From contig WFUE01000106.1 in the NCBI GenBank assembly GCA_015485125.1, positions 1 through 32,807 of the forward strand: DNA of 32,807 nt. The letters are read 5' to 3'. A program made the position numbers and the translations under genes. This stretch comes from Lysobacterales bacterium. Its GTDB lineage: Bacteria; Pseudomonadota; Gammaproteobacteria; Xanthomonadales; S139-57. Below are positions 9,190 to 18,172 of the stretch, piece by piece (within the stretch, counting starts at the first letter, position 1; each line of letters starts with the position of its first letter). Under the pieces are notes generated by a model that did no database searches, was not told the DNA's origin, and worked only from the letters and a program-made list of their open reading frames with translations.

Positions 9190-10356
9190 ATGTCGCAACT
9201 GGTTGATCCGGAAGATTTTTTCTCCGTTCGTTCACAGCTCTCCGAAGAAGAGCTCATGGTGCAGGACACCGTCGCCCGATTTGTGGACGAGCGGGTACTG
9301 CCCATTATTGGCGAATGCTTTGATGAACATCGCTTTCCAAAAGAACTGATCCCGGAAATCGCCGAGCTGGGCCTGCTGGGCAGCAGTATCGAGGGCTATG
9401 ACTGTGCCGGCCTGAACAGCGTCAGCTACGGGCTGATTTGCCAGGAACTGGAACGCGGTGATTCCGGGCTGCGCAGCTTCGTGTCCGTGCAGTCCAGCCT
9501 GTGCATGTATCCCATCCACGCCTTCGGTTCGGAAGAACAGAAGCAGCGCTGGTTACCGGCCATGGCCCGTGGCGAGGTGATTGGCTGTTTTGGCCTGACG
9601 GAATCCCACGGCGGTTCCGACCCGGCCAACATGAAGACCCATGCCAAACGAGATGGGGACGACTGGGTACTCAATGGTTCCAAGATGTGGATCACCAATG
9701 GCTCCATTGCCGACATTGCCATCGTCTGGGCACAGACCGATGAAGGCATCCGCGGTTTCATCGTGGAAAAGGACATGCCGGGCTTTTCCGCGCCGGAAAT
9801 CCGGCGCAAGATGTCTCTGCGTGCTTCCGTCACCTCGGAACTGTATTTTGACAACGTGCGCGTACCGGAAGCCAACCGGCTGCCGCAAGCCCTGGGTTTG
9901 AAAGCCCCGCTGAGCTGTCTGACCCAGGCCCGTTTCGGCATTTCCTGGGGGCCCATCGGCGCGGCCATCGCCTGTTACCGGGAAGCACGGGACTATTGCG
10001 CAGAGCGCGTGCTTTTCGGACGGGCGCTGACCCACAATCAGGCGGTGCAGCTGCGTCTGGCCGACATGGCCCGTCGCATCACCCTGGCCCAGCTGATGGC
10101 GCTGCAACTGGGGCGGATGAAGGATGCCGGCACCCTTCAGCATGTACAGGTCAACATGGCCAAGTGGAACAATGTTCGCATGGCGCTGGATATCGCCCGG
10201 GATGCCCGCGACCTGCTGGGGGGTGCCGGCATCACCGTGGAACACGCACCCATCCGCCACGCGCTGAACCTGGAAAGCGTGGTGACCTACGAAGGCACGG
10301 AGACCATTCATCAGCTGGCGGTAGGCCGGGCCATCACCGGCGTTTCCGCATTCTGA
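9190..10356 (+). CDS. gcdH: Glutaryl-CoA dehydrogenase
   Basis: A 388-residue FAD-dependent acyl-CoA dehydrogenase. Glutaryl-CoA dehydrogenase oxidises and decarboxylates glutaryl-CoA to crotonyl-CoA in lysine and tryptophan breakdown. The assignment rests on the segment LRSFVSVQSSL (Arg95-Ser96), where the family keeps an Arg-Ser pair that binds the substrate carboxylate, plus GCFGLTESHGGSDP for flavin binding, MSLRASVTSEL, and the C-terminal TYEGTETIHQLAVGRAITG. The catalytic base would be Glu368 in YEGT. The ATG at 9190 fits the family start better than the track start at 9136. A TAGAAT hexamer at 9150-9155 may be a -10. The fused E1 gene starts 4 bp downstream, so the two are almost certainly one transcript. 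Another short-chain acyl-CoA dehydrogenase specificity is possible but less likely. Confidence 0.9.
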   Translation: MSQLVDPEDFFSVRSQLSEEELMVQDTVARFVDERVLPIIGECFDEHRFPKELIPEIAELGLLGSSIEGYDCAGLNSVSYGLICQELERGDSGLRSFVSVQSSLCMYPIHAFGSEEQKQRWLPAMARGEVIGCFGLTESHGGSDPANMKTHAKRDGDDWVLNGSKMWITNGSIADIAIVWAQTDEGIRGFIVEKDMPGFSAPEIRRKMSLRASVTSELYFDNVRVPEANRLPQALGLKAPLSCLTQARFGISWGPIGAAIACYREARDYCAERVLFGRALTHNQAVQLRLADMARRITLAQLMALQLGRMKDAGTLQHVQVNMAKWNNVRMALDIARDARDLLGGAGITVEHAPIRHALNLESVVTYEGTETIHQLAVGRAITGVSAF

Positions 10357-10360
10357 AATC

Positions 10361-12568
10361 ATGTTTCTCAAATGGAAGGCGCCGGGCAACCGGCGCAATC
10401 TCAACCGGGCGGAAGTGGTGGACCTCAACTTCCGCCATTTTGTAGAGACCTATCAGCCGGAAGGGCGGGTGCCGCTGAAGTTGCCAGCTGAAGACCTGCT
10501 GGCGCTGTTCGAGTCGCAAATGGTCTCCCGCCAACTGGATTTGATGGCCCGGCAACTGCGCCTGGAAAACAAGGTGTTCTATACCATCGGCAGCAGCGGG
10601 CACGAAGGCAATGCCATGGTAGGGCGCTTGACCCGCGAAACCGACCCGGCCTTGCTGCACTATCGCAGTGGCGCCTTCATGGCCGAGCGCTACCGTAAGC
10701 GACCGGAGATGGATTTTATCCGTGATACCGCGCTTTCCTTTGCCGCCAGCGCCGCTGATCCGGCCTCGGGTGGGCGGCACAAGGTCTGGGGCAGCAAGCC
10801 CCTGTGGGTGATTCCGCAAACCTCCACCATTGCCAGCCACTTGCCCAAGGCTGGCGGCATGGCCATGGCCATTGAACACGGCCCTCGCATTGGCGTGGAG
10901 CTACCCGTGCCGGAAGACAGCATCGTAGTCTGTTCCTTCGGGGATGCCAGCGCCAATCACAGCACGGCACAGGGTGCCTTCAACGCCGCCCAGTGGGCCG
11001 CACACCAGCAACTGCGCGTGCCCCTGTTGTGGGTCTGCGAGGACAACGGCATCGGCATTTCGGTAAAAACACCGCACAACTGGATTGCGGAAACCTTCTC
11101 CAACCGTGCGCATGTACGCTATTTTCAGGCCGACGGTCTCGATGTGGAACGCGGCTGGCCGGTGGTCAAACAGGCCGTGGAGACCTGCCGCAACCTGCGC
11201 TGTCCGGTCTTTCTTCATCTCAAGACCACCCGTCTGATGGGCCATGCCGGCACGGATTTCGAAATTCGCCACCGCGCACTGGAAGAGGTGGAACAGGCCG
11301 AAGCGCTGGACCCGCTGTTGTTCACGGCCAAACGGGTCATGGACGCCGGCTTGATGCGCGGCGAAGCCATCCTTCAGCGCTATGAACAACTGGGTGAAGC
11401 CTGCATGAAACAGGCGCGTGAAGCTGACCAGCAACCCCGGTTGACTACGCTGAATGCCGTGCGTGATCCACTGCACCAGCGGGATGTACAACGTATCGCC
11501 CGCCGGGCCTCCACGACCGTGCCTGTGGAAAAGCGAACGCGCTTCTGGAGTCGCCTGCCGGAAGAAAACGATCCGAAACACATGGCCATCCTGTTGAATC
11601 AGGGCCTGCAGGATTTGATGCTGCAATACGACAATACCGTGCTCTTTGGCGAGGATGTGGCGCAGAAGGGCGGGGTCTACACCATCACCCGCGACATCTA
11701 TCGCAAGCTGGGGCCCAAGCGGATCTTCAACACGCTGCTGGACGAGCAGACCATACTGGGCATGGGGCAGGGTTACGCCAGCATGGGCTTTCTGCCCATT
11801 CCGGAAATCCAGTATTTGGCCTACTATCACAACGCCTGTGACCAGATTCGCGGAGAAGCCGCCTCCCTGCAATTCTTCTCCAATGGCCAGTTCAGCAACC
11901 CCATGGTGGTTCGCATTCCCGGTCTGGGTTATCAGAAGGGTTTTGGCGGCCACTTTCACAATGACAACTCCATTGCCGCGTTGCGGGATATTCCCGGATT
12001 AGTGCTCGCCTGCCCCAGCCGGGGGGATGACGCGGTGATGATGCTGCGCACCCTGATGGCGGCTGCCGCCGAATGCGGCCAGGTCAGCGCCTTTATCGAG
12101 CCCATTGCCCTCTACATGCGCAAGGATTTGCACCGTGCCGGGGATGAGGGCTGGTGCTTCCGCTATCCGCAACCGGGTCGGTTCATTCCTCTGGGGGAAG
12201 CGGGTTTTTACGGGGAAACATCTGCCGAACTGCTGATTATCACCTTCGGCAATGGTGTGCCGATGAGCCTGCAAGCAGCGGAACAAGCCGGCGTGCCCGC
12301 ACGCATCATGGATTTGCGCTGGTTGCTGCCCTTGAATGAAACCGCCATCATTGAGGCCGCGCAACAGGCCAGACGGGTGCTGGTGGTGGACGAAGGCCGT
12401 TACAGTGGTGGCGTGGGCGAGGCCGTACTGGCCCTGTTGGCGGAAGCGGGTGTCAAAGCCCCCATGCATCGCATCAGTGGCGCGGATTGCTACACCCCGC
12501 TAGGTGATGCCGCCGCACTGGTTTTACCTTCGGTGGAAGAAATTCGCCAGGCACTGGCCGGCAACTGA
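10361..12568 (+). CDS. Fused alpha/beta E1 component of a 2-oxoacid dehydrogenase complex
   Basis: A 735-residue thiamine-diphosphate enzyme in which the E1 alpha and beta subunits, usually separate in the branched-chain/acetoin type, are one chain. Residues about 40-370 are the alpha part: HYRSGAFMAERY, then the ThDP/Mg motif GDASANHSTAQGAFN (from 194) closing with CEDNGIGIS. Residues about 408-735 are the beta part: LFGEDVAQKGGVY with likely catalytic Glu431, then DEQTILGMGQG, PGLGYQKGFGGHFHND and a C-terminal transketolase-like domain with VVDEGRYSGGVGEAV. Such enzymes decarboxylate a 2-oxoacid and pass the acyl group to a lipoyl E2. No E2 or E3 gene is in the window. It starts 4 bp after gcdH without a strong ribosome-binding site, suggesting coupling. 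Substrate unknown; branched-chain 2-oxoacids are the family default. Confidence 0.88.
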   Translation: MFLKWKAPGNRRNLNRAEVVDLNFRHFVETYQPEGRVPLKLPAEDLLALFESQMVSRQLDLMARQLRLENKVFYTIGSSGHEGNAMVGRLTRETDPALLHYRSGAFMAERYRKRPEMDFIRDTALSFAASAADPASGGRHKVWGSKPLWVIPQTSTIASHLPKAGGMAMAIEHGPRIGVELPVPEDSIVVCSFGDASANHSTAQGAFNAAQWAAHQQLRVPLLWVCEDNGIGISVKTPHNWIAETFSNRAHVRYFQADGLDVERGWPVVKQAVETCRNLRCPVFLHLKTTRLMGHAGTDFEIRHRALEEVEQAEALDPLLFTAKRVMDAGLMRGEAILQRYEQLGEACMKQAREADQQPRLTTLNAVRDPLHQRDVQRIARRASTTVPVEKRTRFWSRLPEENDPKHMAILLNQGLQDLMLQYDNTVLFGEDVAQKGGVYTITRDIYRKLGPKRIFNTLLDEQTILGMGQGYASMGFLPIPEIQYLAYYHNACDQIRGEAASLQFFSNGQFSNPMVVRIPGLGYQKGFGGHFHNDNSIAALRDIPGLVLACPSRGDDAVMMLRTLMAAAAECGQVSAFIEPIALYMRKDLHRAGDEGWCFRYPQPGRFIPLGEAGFYGETSAELLIITFGNGVPMSLQAAEQAGVPARIMDLRWLLPLNETAIIEAAQQARRVLVVDEGRYSGGVGEAVLALLAEAGVKAPMHRISGADCYTPLGDAAALVLPSVEEIRQALAGN

Positions 12569-12580
12569 GCCGGCCAGTGC
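12551..12580. terminator. Perfect 12-bp hairpin between convergent E1 and ccmI genes
   Basis: GCACTGGCCGGC and GCCGGCCAGTGC form a perfect 12-bp GC-rich stem around a 6-base loop, and the loop contains the TGA stop of the E1 gene. No T-tract follows on either strand. It lies between two convergent transcripts, so a bidirectional barrier or an mRNA 3'-end stabiliser is plausible. Confidence 0.55.
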
Positions 12581-12625
12581 AGCATTCCATCAAATAGCCG
12601 GGCGGGCTGCTTACAATCCGTCAGC

Positions 12626-13822
12626 TCATTGAATGCGGTTGATCTTCAAAATCACGGGTTGCGCAGTGTCCTTGCCCACTGTTACAGCCTCGGCTTCCAG
12701 ATCACCGGATTGACCCCGTGCCTGACCTTCCGAGGCAATCCGCGCGCTGATGATCCACTGGTCCAGGTCAGAAAGCTTGCGTTGGGGCATCAGGCTGTCC
12801 GCGTCACTCAAGGTGAGTTCCATGGGGAATGCACCCAACGGCAGCTTGCGGGCCGCAACCGGCATGGGTGGGCCATCGGCAGCGCGGGCAAAGACGAACA
12901 AGACCGGGTTGTCAGGCAGTTTGCTCTGCAGGGATGCATCCAGTTCAACGAGCAGTTTCAACGCAAAGGGTGCCGTCGTTTTTGCCAGAGTATCGGGCAC
13001 CGGTTCACCCAGCTGTTGGTATACCTGCTTCAACTGTTTGAGTACCGCAGCGTATACCTCACTGCCCGCGGGCAACTGGGGCATTAGCGTTTCCCAATAG
13101 TGCTTGGCCAGTTCCCATTGCTCGTGCTGGCTGGCATCCAGCCCCAGCAGCCAGAGCGCCTTCTGGTTTTGCGGGTCCATGGTCAGAGCATCACGCAGCC
13201 ATTGCCGTGACTGGTCGTCAAAAGTGCGCTGGCCGCTGGCGAACAGGCGATTTTCAGCCAGTTCCACCAGAATCAACGGTTCTTCCGGTGCCAGTTTCAT
13301 GGCTTTCAGGTAGGCTTGCTCGGCCTGATCAAAGCGCTTCAGTTCATGGTGCAGACGAGCCAGCAGCACCCAGGCTTCCAGGTCCTCAGGATTGACCTGA
13401 ACCCGTTCTTCCAGGCTTTTTTGCAGGGCCTGCGGGCTGTCTGCCGGGCTGGTAGCGTTACTTGCGGTTTTGACTGTGAGAATGCCTGGGCTGCCAATGC
13501 GCTGGTACAACTGCCAACCTGCCAGAGGCAGCGCAAAGGCCAGGACAATGGCCAGTGGCCAGCCAGCCAGCGCTCGCCGAGGCTGCTGCATCCACGCATC
13601 CACTTGTTCCAGCCATTGTTCCGCCATGCGTTGACGCAGTTTTTGCCAGTCATCTTCCACAAGTTCACCGCGTGCACGCAAGATCTGCTGTGCTTGTAGC
13701 AGCTCGATCTGTTCCCGTGTGGGCAGGCATGGGCGTTTGTGTGCAGGGAAAATCAGCGGCCGCAACAGGCTGATCAGCGTAAAGGCCAGAATCAGGCCGG
13801 CCAGGAGCCAGAACAGGGTCAT
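12626..13822 (-). CDS. ccmI: Cytochrome c maturation protein CcmI
   Basis: A 398-residue membrane-anchored TPR protein that presents apocytochrome c to the CcmFH heme-ligation complex. The N-terminus has a membrane segment (residues 2-20), a cytoplasmic charged loop with the family-typical LLQAQQILRARGELVEDDW, and a second membrane segment near 88-106. The periplasmic part contains TPR units near 145-280 (YLKAMKLAPEEP, DALTMDPQNQKALWLLG) and a C-terminal beta-rich domain with FVFARAADGPPMPVAARKLPLGAFP, typical of long CcmI proteins. It is the last gene of the operon; its ATG overlaps the ccmH stop by one base (ATGA-type junction). It converges on the E1 gene. Confidence 0.93.
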   Translation of the reverse strand: MTLFWLLAGLILAFTLISLLRPLIFPAHKRPCLPTREQIELLQAQQILRARGELVEDDWQKLRQRMAEQWLEQVDAWMQQPRRALAGWPLAIVLAFALPLAGWQLYQRIGSPGILTVKTASNATSPADSPQALQKSLEERVQVNPEDLEAWVLLARLHHELKRFDQAEQAYLKAMKLAPEEPLILVELAENRLFASGQRTFDDQSRQWLRDALTMDPQNQKALWLLGLDASQHEQWELAKHYWETLMPQLPAGSEVYAAVLKQLKQVYQQLGEPVPDTLAKTTAPFALKLLVELDASLQSKLPDNPVLFVFARAADGPPMPVAARKLPLGAFPMELTLSDADSLMPQRKLSDLDQWIISARIASEGQARGQSGDLEAEAVTVGKDTAQPVILKINRIQ

Positions 13823-14265
13823 CAGGGTTCCTCGTCTTGTAGCAGATCCAGTGGATCGCTGGCAGGGGCTTCAGGTTCAGTAGTAGCGGGACGGCTGGTG
13901 AGAAAGCGCCAAAGAAAGAATAGGCCAATCAGCAGGAGCAGGGGCGGCAACCCCCAAAGCAGCAGGGTGTTCCGTTGTACGGGTGGCCGGTAGAGGACAA
14001 AATCACCATAGCGAGCTACCAGAAAAGTCTTGATTTCATCGGCACTTTGACCGGATTTGACCATTTCGTAGACTTCCATGCGAAGGTCACGTGCCAGATC
14101 GGCGTCAGAATCCGCCAGATTCTGGTTCTGGCACACCAGGCAGCGCAACTCCTGAGTCAACTGCTGAAAACGAGCTTCCTGCTCCGGGGTGTCGAATTGC
14201 AGCACATCAATGGCTGCCCACAGCCATCCCGGCCATAGCAAAATCAGTATCAGCGCCCGCTTCAT
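13822..14265 (-). CDS. ccmH: Cytochrome c maturation thiol reductase CcmH
   Basis: A 147-residue membrane protein with a signal peptide (MKRALILILLWPGWLWA), the periplasmic redox motif LRCLVCQNQNL (Cys42, Cys45), a helical domain ending LVARYGDFVLYRPP, and a C-terminal membrane helix near 104-124. CcmH keeps the cysteines of the apocytochrome CXXCH motif reduced and works with CcmF and CcmI. This is the short, single-domain form, with CcmI as a separate gene, as in Pseudomonas rather than the fused E. coli form. The start overlaps the ccmG stop by 4 bases. Confidence 0.95.
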   Translation of the reverse strand: MKRALILILLWPGWLWAAIDVLQFDTPEQEARFQQLTQELRCLVCQNQNLADSDADLARDLRMEVYEMVKSGQSADEIKTFLVARYGDFVLYRPPVQRNTLLLWGLPPLLLLIGLFFLWRFLTSRPATTEPEAPASDPLDLLQDEEP

Positions 14266-14792
14266 GATTGGTCTTCCTGTAACTGGCGGATCCGGGGCAG
14301 CAGTTCCTGCTCATAGATCTCCATGGTAACCGGACCAACATATTTGTAGCGGATGACTCCCTTTTGATCGATCAGGAAGGTTTCCGGCGCACCATAGACG
14401 CCAAAGTCGATGACAGTACGTCCTGCCTGATCCGCCAGTACTGCCGTGTATGGGTTGCCATACTGTTTCAGCCAGCGGCTGGCTTCTTCCGGGCGATCCC
14501 GCCAGTTCAAGCCGTAGAGTGGCACTTCGTTGCGACGGGCAATTTCCATCAGATAGGGGTGCTCGGTACGACAGGCTACACACCAGCTACCCCACACGTT
14601 GAGCAGATAGACCTGACCCAACAGATCGTCCTTACCCAGAGTCTGGTCAGGTTCTTCCAGCAACGGCAGGGTAAAGGCCGGAGCCGGCTTGTCGATCAGC
14701 GGCGAGGGCAACTTGCGCGGGTCATTATCCAGCCCAAAGAACAGTAGCAGGCCCAGGCCCAGAAAAATCAGCAACGGTACGGCAAAACGCAT
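14262..14792 (-). CDS. ccmG: Thiol:disulfide interchange protein CcmG/DsbE
   Basis: A membrane-tethered periplasmic thioredoxin-like protein of 176 residues that supplies reducing power to cytochrome c assembly. An N-terminal anchor is followed by DKPAPAFTLPLL, the active site NVWGSWCVACRTEHP (Cys71 and Cys74 from this start), the GLNWRD segment, and VYGAPETFLIDQKG with the cis-Pro region. The track start at 14798 is a TTG only 1 bp from the Shine-Dalgarno; the ATG at 14792 is 7 bp after GGAGG and is preferred. That places the start 2 bp after the ccmF stop. Confidence 0.94.
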   Translation of the reverse strand: MRFAVPLLIFLGLGLLLFFGLDNDPRKLPSPLIDKPAPAFTLPLLEEPDQTLGKDDLLGQVYLLNVWGSWCVACRTEHPYLMEIARRNEVPLYGLNWRDRPEEASRWLKQYGNPYTAVLADQAGRTVIDFGVYGAPETFLIDQKGVIRYKYVGPVTMEIYEQELLPRIRQLQEDQS

Positions 14793-14794
14793 AT

Positions 14795-16771
14795 TCAACC
14801 CTCCTGCAGGGCCAGTTTCTGTTCGCGCAGGGCCACGGCTTGTTCGGCCAGTCTGAAGCGACGGTCGGTTGCTGCCACGATCCCGCCCAGCAACATGAAA
14901 ATGCCGCCCAGCCAGATCCAGCGAATATAGGGCTTGTAGTACACACGAATGGCCCAGGCGCCATCTGTGCCGAGTGCCTCACCCATGGCTACATACAAGT
15001 CCCGGCTGAAACCGGCATCAATGGCAGCTTCGGTCATGGGCTTGCCACCGGCGACATACATGCGCTTCTGCGGGTGCAGGGTTGCAATGACCTGATCGTT
15101 TTTCAGGATTTCCACGGTGCCCTGTTCAGCCTGATAATTGGGGCCTTCCGCATGTTGCGCACCCAGAAAACGAAATTGGTAGCCCACCAGCTCCACCTGT
15201 TCGCCAGGGGCCATGCGAACATCCTTTTCGATGCTCTGGCTTTCAGTCATGGCCACGCCAAGCAGGAATACACCCACGCCAGCATGAGCCAGGATCATGC
15301 CCACCACGCCACTGGGCATCTGCCCCACACCCAGTACGCGTTCACGCGCCTTGCGCTGGCGTTGCCAGAAATAATTGAGCGTGCCACCCAACACCCAGGA
15401 CCCGGCCGCAGCTGCCAAAAGGCCGTAAGCGCTCCACTGATGCATCTGCAAGGCGAACACTGCCAGAACAACCACGGTCAGAAGAACACCGGGCCAGATC
15501 AGCTTGACTACTCGTCGGGGCTCATCCTGTTTCCAGCGTGTGAAAGGCCCCATGGGCATCAACAGCACCAGCGGAGTCAGTACCAGGGGGAAAACCGTAT
15601 GAAAATAGGGTGGCCCCACAGAAATTTTGCTGGCACCCAGCAGGTCGATGACCAGCGGGTACAGCGTGCCTGCCAGCACCACCACCATGGCCAGTACCAG
15701 AAAGATGTTCCCGGCCAGGATCAACACCTCACGGGAAAACAGCCCGAACGGCTGTTGAACTACTAGTCTGGGTGCGCGCCATGCGTAGAGTGTCAGTGCG
15801 CCGCCGGCCATGACGGCGAGAAAGATCAGAATAAACAAACCGCGACTGGGGTCGGAAGTAAAGGCGTGTACGGATGTCAGCACACCCGAGCGTACCAGGA
15901 AAGTGCCCAACAGGCTGAGTGAGAAGGTGATTATGGCCAATAGCACGGTCCAGGAAGTGAACAGCTTGCGCTTTTCCGTGACGGCCAGGGAGTGAAGCAG
16001 GGCGGTGCCGGCCAGCCAGGGCATGAAGGAAGCATTTTCCACTGGATCCCAGAACCACCAGCCACCCCAGCCCAGTTCGTAGTAGGCCCACCAGCTGCCC
16101 AGCACGATACCACCGGTGAGTGCGGCCCAGGCCAGGTTGGTCCAGGGCCGCGCCCAACGTACCCAGCGGCTGTCCAGCTTGCCATCCAGCAAGCCGGCCA
16201 CGGCAAAGGCAAAGGCCACGGAAAAGCCCACATACCCCATGTAAAGCATGGGGGGGTGAATGACCAGGCCGGGATCCTGCAACAACGGGTTGAGATCCCG
16301 CCCTTCCGCCGGCGCCGGGAACAGGCGCAGAAAGGGATTGGAGGTAAAAGTGATAAAGGCAAGAAAACCGGTGGAAACCCAGCCCATGATGGCCAGTACA
16401 CGTGCCCGGAATGCCAATGGCAGTTCATGCCCTTTCAATGAAACGGCAATGGACCAGCCACAAAGAATCAGTACCCACAGCAACAGTGAGCCTTCATGAG
16501 CCCCCCAGACTGCCGAAATACGGTAATACCAGGGCAGGGCCGTGTTGGAGTTCTGCGCTACATAGGCGACGGAAAAATCCTTCTGCAGAAAGGCCAGCGT
16601 CAGGATGACAAAGGAAAGCAGTACCAGTGCGAATTGCACGCGTGTGGCGCGGTCGGCAAAACGCATCCACCCCTCCAGGCGCAGATAACTACCCAGCAGC
16701 GGAACGATGGCCAGACTAACGGCCACCAACAGGGAAAGAATCAACGACCACTGGCCCAGTTCCGGAAACAT
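14795..16771 (-). CDS. ccmF: Heme lyase subunit CcmF
   Basis: A 658-residue polytopic inner-membrane protein that transfers heme from holo-CcmE to apocytochrome c. It contains the tryptophan-rich heme-handling WWD motif WGGWWFWDPVENASFMPWL, many membrane helices from the N-terminus (ELGQWSLILSLLVAVSLAIV), and a large periplasmic domain before the last helix (WIWLGGIFMLLGGIVAATDRR). Length matches the family. The ATG lies 1 bp after the ccmE stop and the gene runs to 2 bp before ccmG, consistent with one translationally linked operon. Confidence 0.96.
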   Translation of the reverse strand: MFPELGQWSLILSLLVAVSLAIVPLLGSYLRLEGWMRFADRATRVQFALVLLSFVILTLAFLQKDFSVAYVAQNSNTALPWYYRISAVWGAHEGSLLLWVLILCGWSIAVSLKGHELPLAFRARVLAIMGWVSTGFLAFITFTSNPFLRLFPAPAEGRDLNPLLQDPGLVIHPPMLYMGYVGFSVAFAFAVAGLLDGKLDSRWVRWARPWTNLAWAALTGGIVLGSWWAYYELGWGGWWFWDPVENASFMPWLAGTALLHSLAVTEKRKLFTSWTVLLAIITFSLSLLGTFLVRSGVLTSVHAFTSDPSRGLFILIFLAVMAGGALTLYAWRAPRLVVQQPFGLFSREVLILAGNIFLVLAMVVVLAGTLYPLVIDLLGASKISVGPPYFHTVFPLVLTPLVLLMPMGPFTRWKQDEPRRVVKLIWPGVLLTVVVLAVFALQMHQWSAYGLLAAAAGSWVLGGTLNYFWQRQRKARERVLGVGQMPSGVVGMILAHAGVGVFLLGVAMTESQSIEKDVRMAPGEQVELVGYQFRFLGAQHAEGPNYQAEQGTVEILKNDQVIATLHPQKRMYVAGGKPMTEAAIDAGFSRDLYVAMGEALGTDGAWAIRVYYKPYIRWIWLGGIFMLLGGIVAATDRRFRLAEQAVALREQKLALQEG

Positions 16772-16772
16772 C

Positions 16773-17225
16773 TTATTGCGCCCCTGTTGGATGTGGTGCT
16801 GGTGTGTTGGCCCGCTTCAATGCTTCGGCTACTTCCGGTGGCATGTACTTTTCATCATGTTTGGCCAGCACTTCATTGGCCTTGAAAATGCCATTTTCTA
16901 TACTGCCCTGGGCCACGATACCCTGGCCTTCGCGAAACAGGTCCGGCAGAATACCCGTGTAATCCACCCGCACAGTGCCAGCACCGTCAGTCACGTCAAA
17001 CTGGATGTGCAGGGAATCGGAGTCTCGTTTCACCGAGTTGGCTACCACAATACCGCCCACACGAAACTGGTTGCCTTGAGGAATCCTGCCAGCGGCTATG
17101 TCTGCAGGAGTGATGAACAGGGAGACATTTTCCTTCAATGCGGTCAGGGTCAGTGCCACGGCGGCACTGACACCCAGCAGCAGAAGGCCTACCAGAAGCA
17201 ATCGCCGTTTACGCTTGGGATTCAT
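16773..17225 (-). CDS. ccmE: Periplasmic heme chaperone CcmE
   Basis: A 150-residue inner-membrane-anchored OB-fold protein that binds heme covalently and carries it from CcmC to CcmF. It has a basic N-terminus (MNPKRKRR), one membrane helix (about 9-30), the beta-barrel with FRVGGIVVANSVKRD, and the heme-binding segment LAKHDEKYMPPEV with His123 and Tyr127. This is the usual His-type CcmE rather than the Cys variant. The ATG at 17225 follows CAGGAGAAC and matches the family start, whereas the track start at 17252 lies in ccmD. It overlaps ccmD by 17 bases. Confidence 0.95.
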   Translation of the reverse strand: MNPKRKRRLLLVGLLLLGVSAAVALTLTALKENVSLFITPADIAAGRIPQGNQFRVGGIVVANSVKRDSDSLHIQFDVTDGAGTVRVDYTGILPDLFREGQGIVAQGSIENGIFKANEVLAKHDEKYMPPEVAEALKRANTPAPHPTGAQ

Positions 17226-17403
17226 GCTGTTCTCCTGTATTTGCGCGAGCATGCTGCCTGCGCTTGCGTTGTTTCATTTTGCGCAAGGTTCGCTTGACCT
17301 CGAGCCAGGGCGCGACCAGCCAATAGACCACGACGGCCAGAAAAAGTGCATAGGAAGGCCATACATACAGGGCATAACCGCCCATCTGCCAGAAATCAGT
17401 CAT
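17209..17403 (-). CDS. ccmD: Heme exporter accessory protein CcmD
   Basis: A 64-residue small membrane protein. One helix spans about residues 10-31 (GGYALYVWPSYALFLAVVVYW is typical of CcmD), followed by a very basic cytoplasmic tail rich in Lys and Arg. CcmD stabilises the CcmABC complex and helps release holo-CcmE. It overlaps ccmC by 8 bases and ccmE by 17 bases, so all three are probably translationally coupled. Confidence 0.92.
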   Translation of the reverse strand: MTDFWQMGGYALYVWPSYALFLAVVVYWLVAPWLEVKRTLRKMKQRKRRQHARANTGEQHESQA

Positions 17404-18145
17404 CTACCAGCTCCTGAACCCAACTTGCCTTGCTTTCCTGTTGCAGGATGCGGGCACGTACACTTTGCAACAGGGCTACACCGAAATGAAACTTGGTGGC
17501 CGCGGTCATGATCAGCAGGGCCTTGAGCATGCTTGGATGCATGTGGGACTCGCCGGAAAAGAGCTTTACGGTCGCGCCCTGGTGTAATGTGTTCCACCAC
17601 ACCACCGAATAGTGAATGATAGGGAGATTGACCACGCCCACCAGCGCCAGCAGGGCGGCGGCCCGTGCAGCCTTGCGCCGGTCCTCGATGGCCGCATACA
17701 GCCCCATCACGCCCAGATAGAGAAACAGCAGAAACAACTCGGAGGTCAGGCGGGCATCCCACTCCCACCAGGTTCCCCACATCGGCTTGCCCCAGAGGGA
17801 ACCGGTCACCAGGGTGACGAAGGTGTAGGCTGCGCCGATGGGGGCGCAGGCGATGGCCACCATCTCGGCGACCTTCATCCGCCAAACCAGCGCGATCAGG
17901 CCACTGACAGCCATCAGCACATAGATGAACAAGCCCATCCAGGCCGAGGGTACATGCACATAGAGAATGCGATAGCTTTCACCCTGCTGGTAATCCGTGG
18001 GTGCCACCAGCAGGCTCTGGTAAAGCCCCCACGCCAGGGTGATGACCATGGCCACGAACAGCCAGGGAATCAACGCCCCGGAAAATCGGTAGAAGGTTCG
18101 TGGTGAACCCAGTTGGTGAAACCAGCGTTTCAGTGTTTTCCACAT
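17396..18145 (-). CDS. ccmC: Heme-handling membrane protein CcmC
   Basis: A 249-residue protein with six predicted membrane helices that loads heme onto CcmE. The tryptophan-rich WWD motif is MWGTWWEWDARLTSE, flanked by periplasmic histidines (for example in VHVPSAWMG and NTLHQGATV). The N-terminal MWKTLKRWFHQLGSPRTFYR is typical of the family. It is separated from ccmB by 27 bp, the largest gap in this operon. Confidence 0.95.
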   Translation of the reverse strand: MWKTLKRWFHQLGSPRTFYRFSGALIPWLFVAMVITLAWGLYQSLLVAPTDYQQGESYRILYVHVPSAWMGLFIYVLMAVSGLIALVWRMKVAEMVAIACAPIGAAYTFVTLVTGSLWGKPMWGTWWEWDARLTSELFLLFLYLGVMGLYAAIEDRRKAARAAALLALVGVVNLPIIHYSVVWWNTLHQGATVKLFSGESHMHPSMLKALLIMTAATKFHFGVALLQSVRARILQQESKASWVQELVDD

Positions 18146-18172
18146 AATCTGCTCACGGCTATTTCGGGCCAG

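Noticed and set aside
10901-11959. 352-residue minus-strand ORF opposite the E1 gene
   Set aside because: The plus strand encodes intact ThDP and beta-subunit motifs over the same region; the antisense frame has none.
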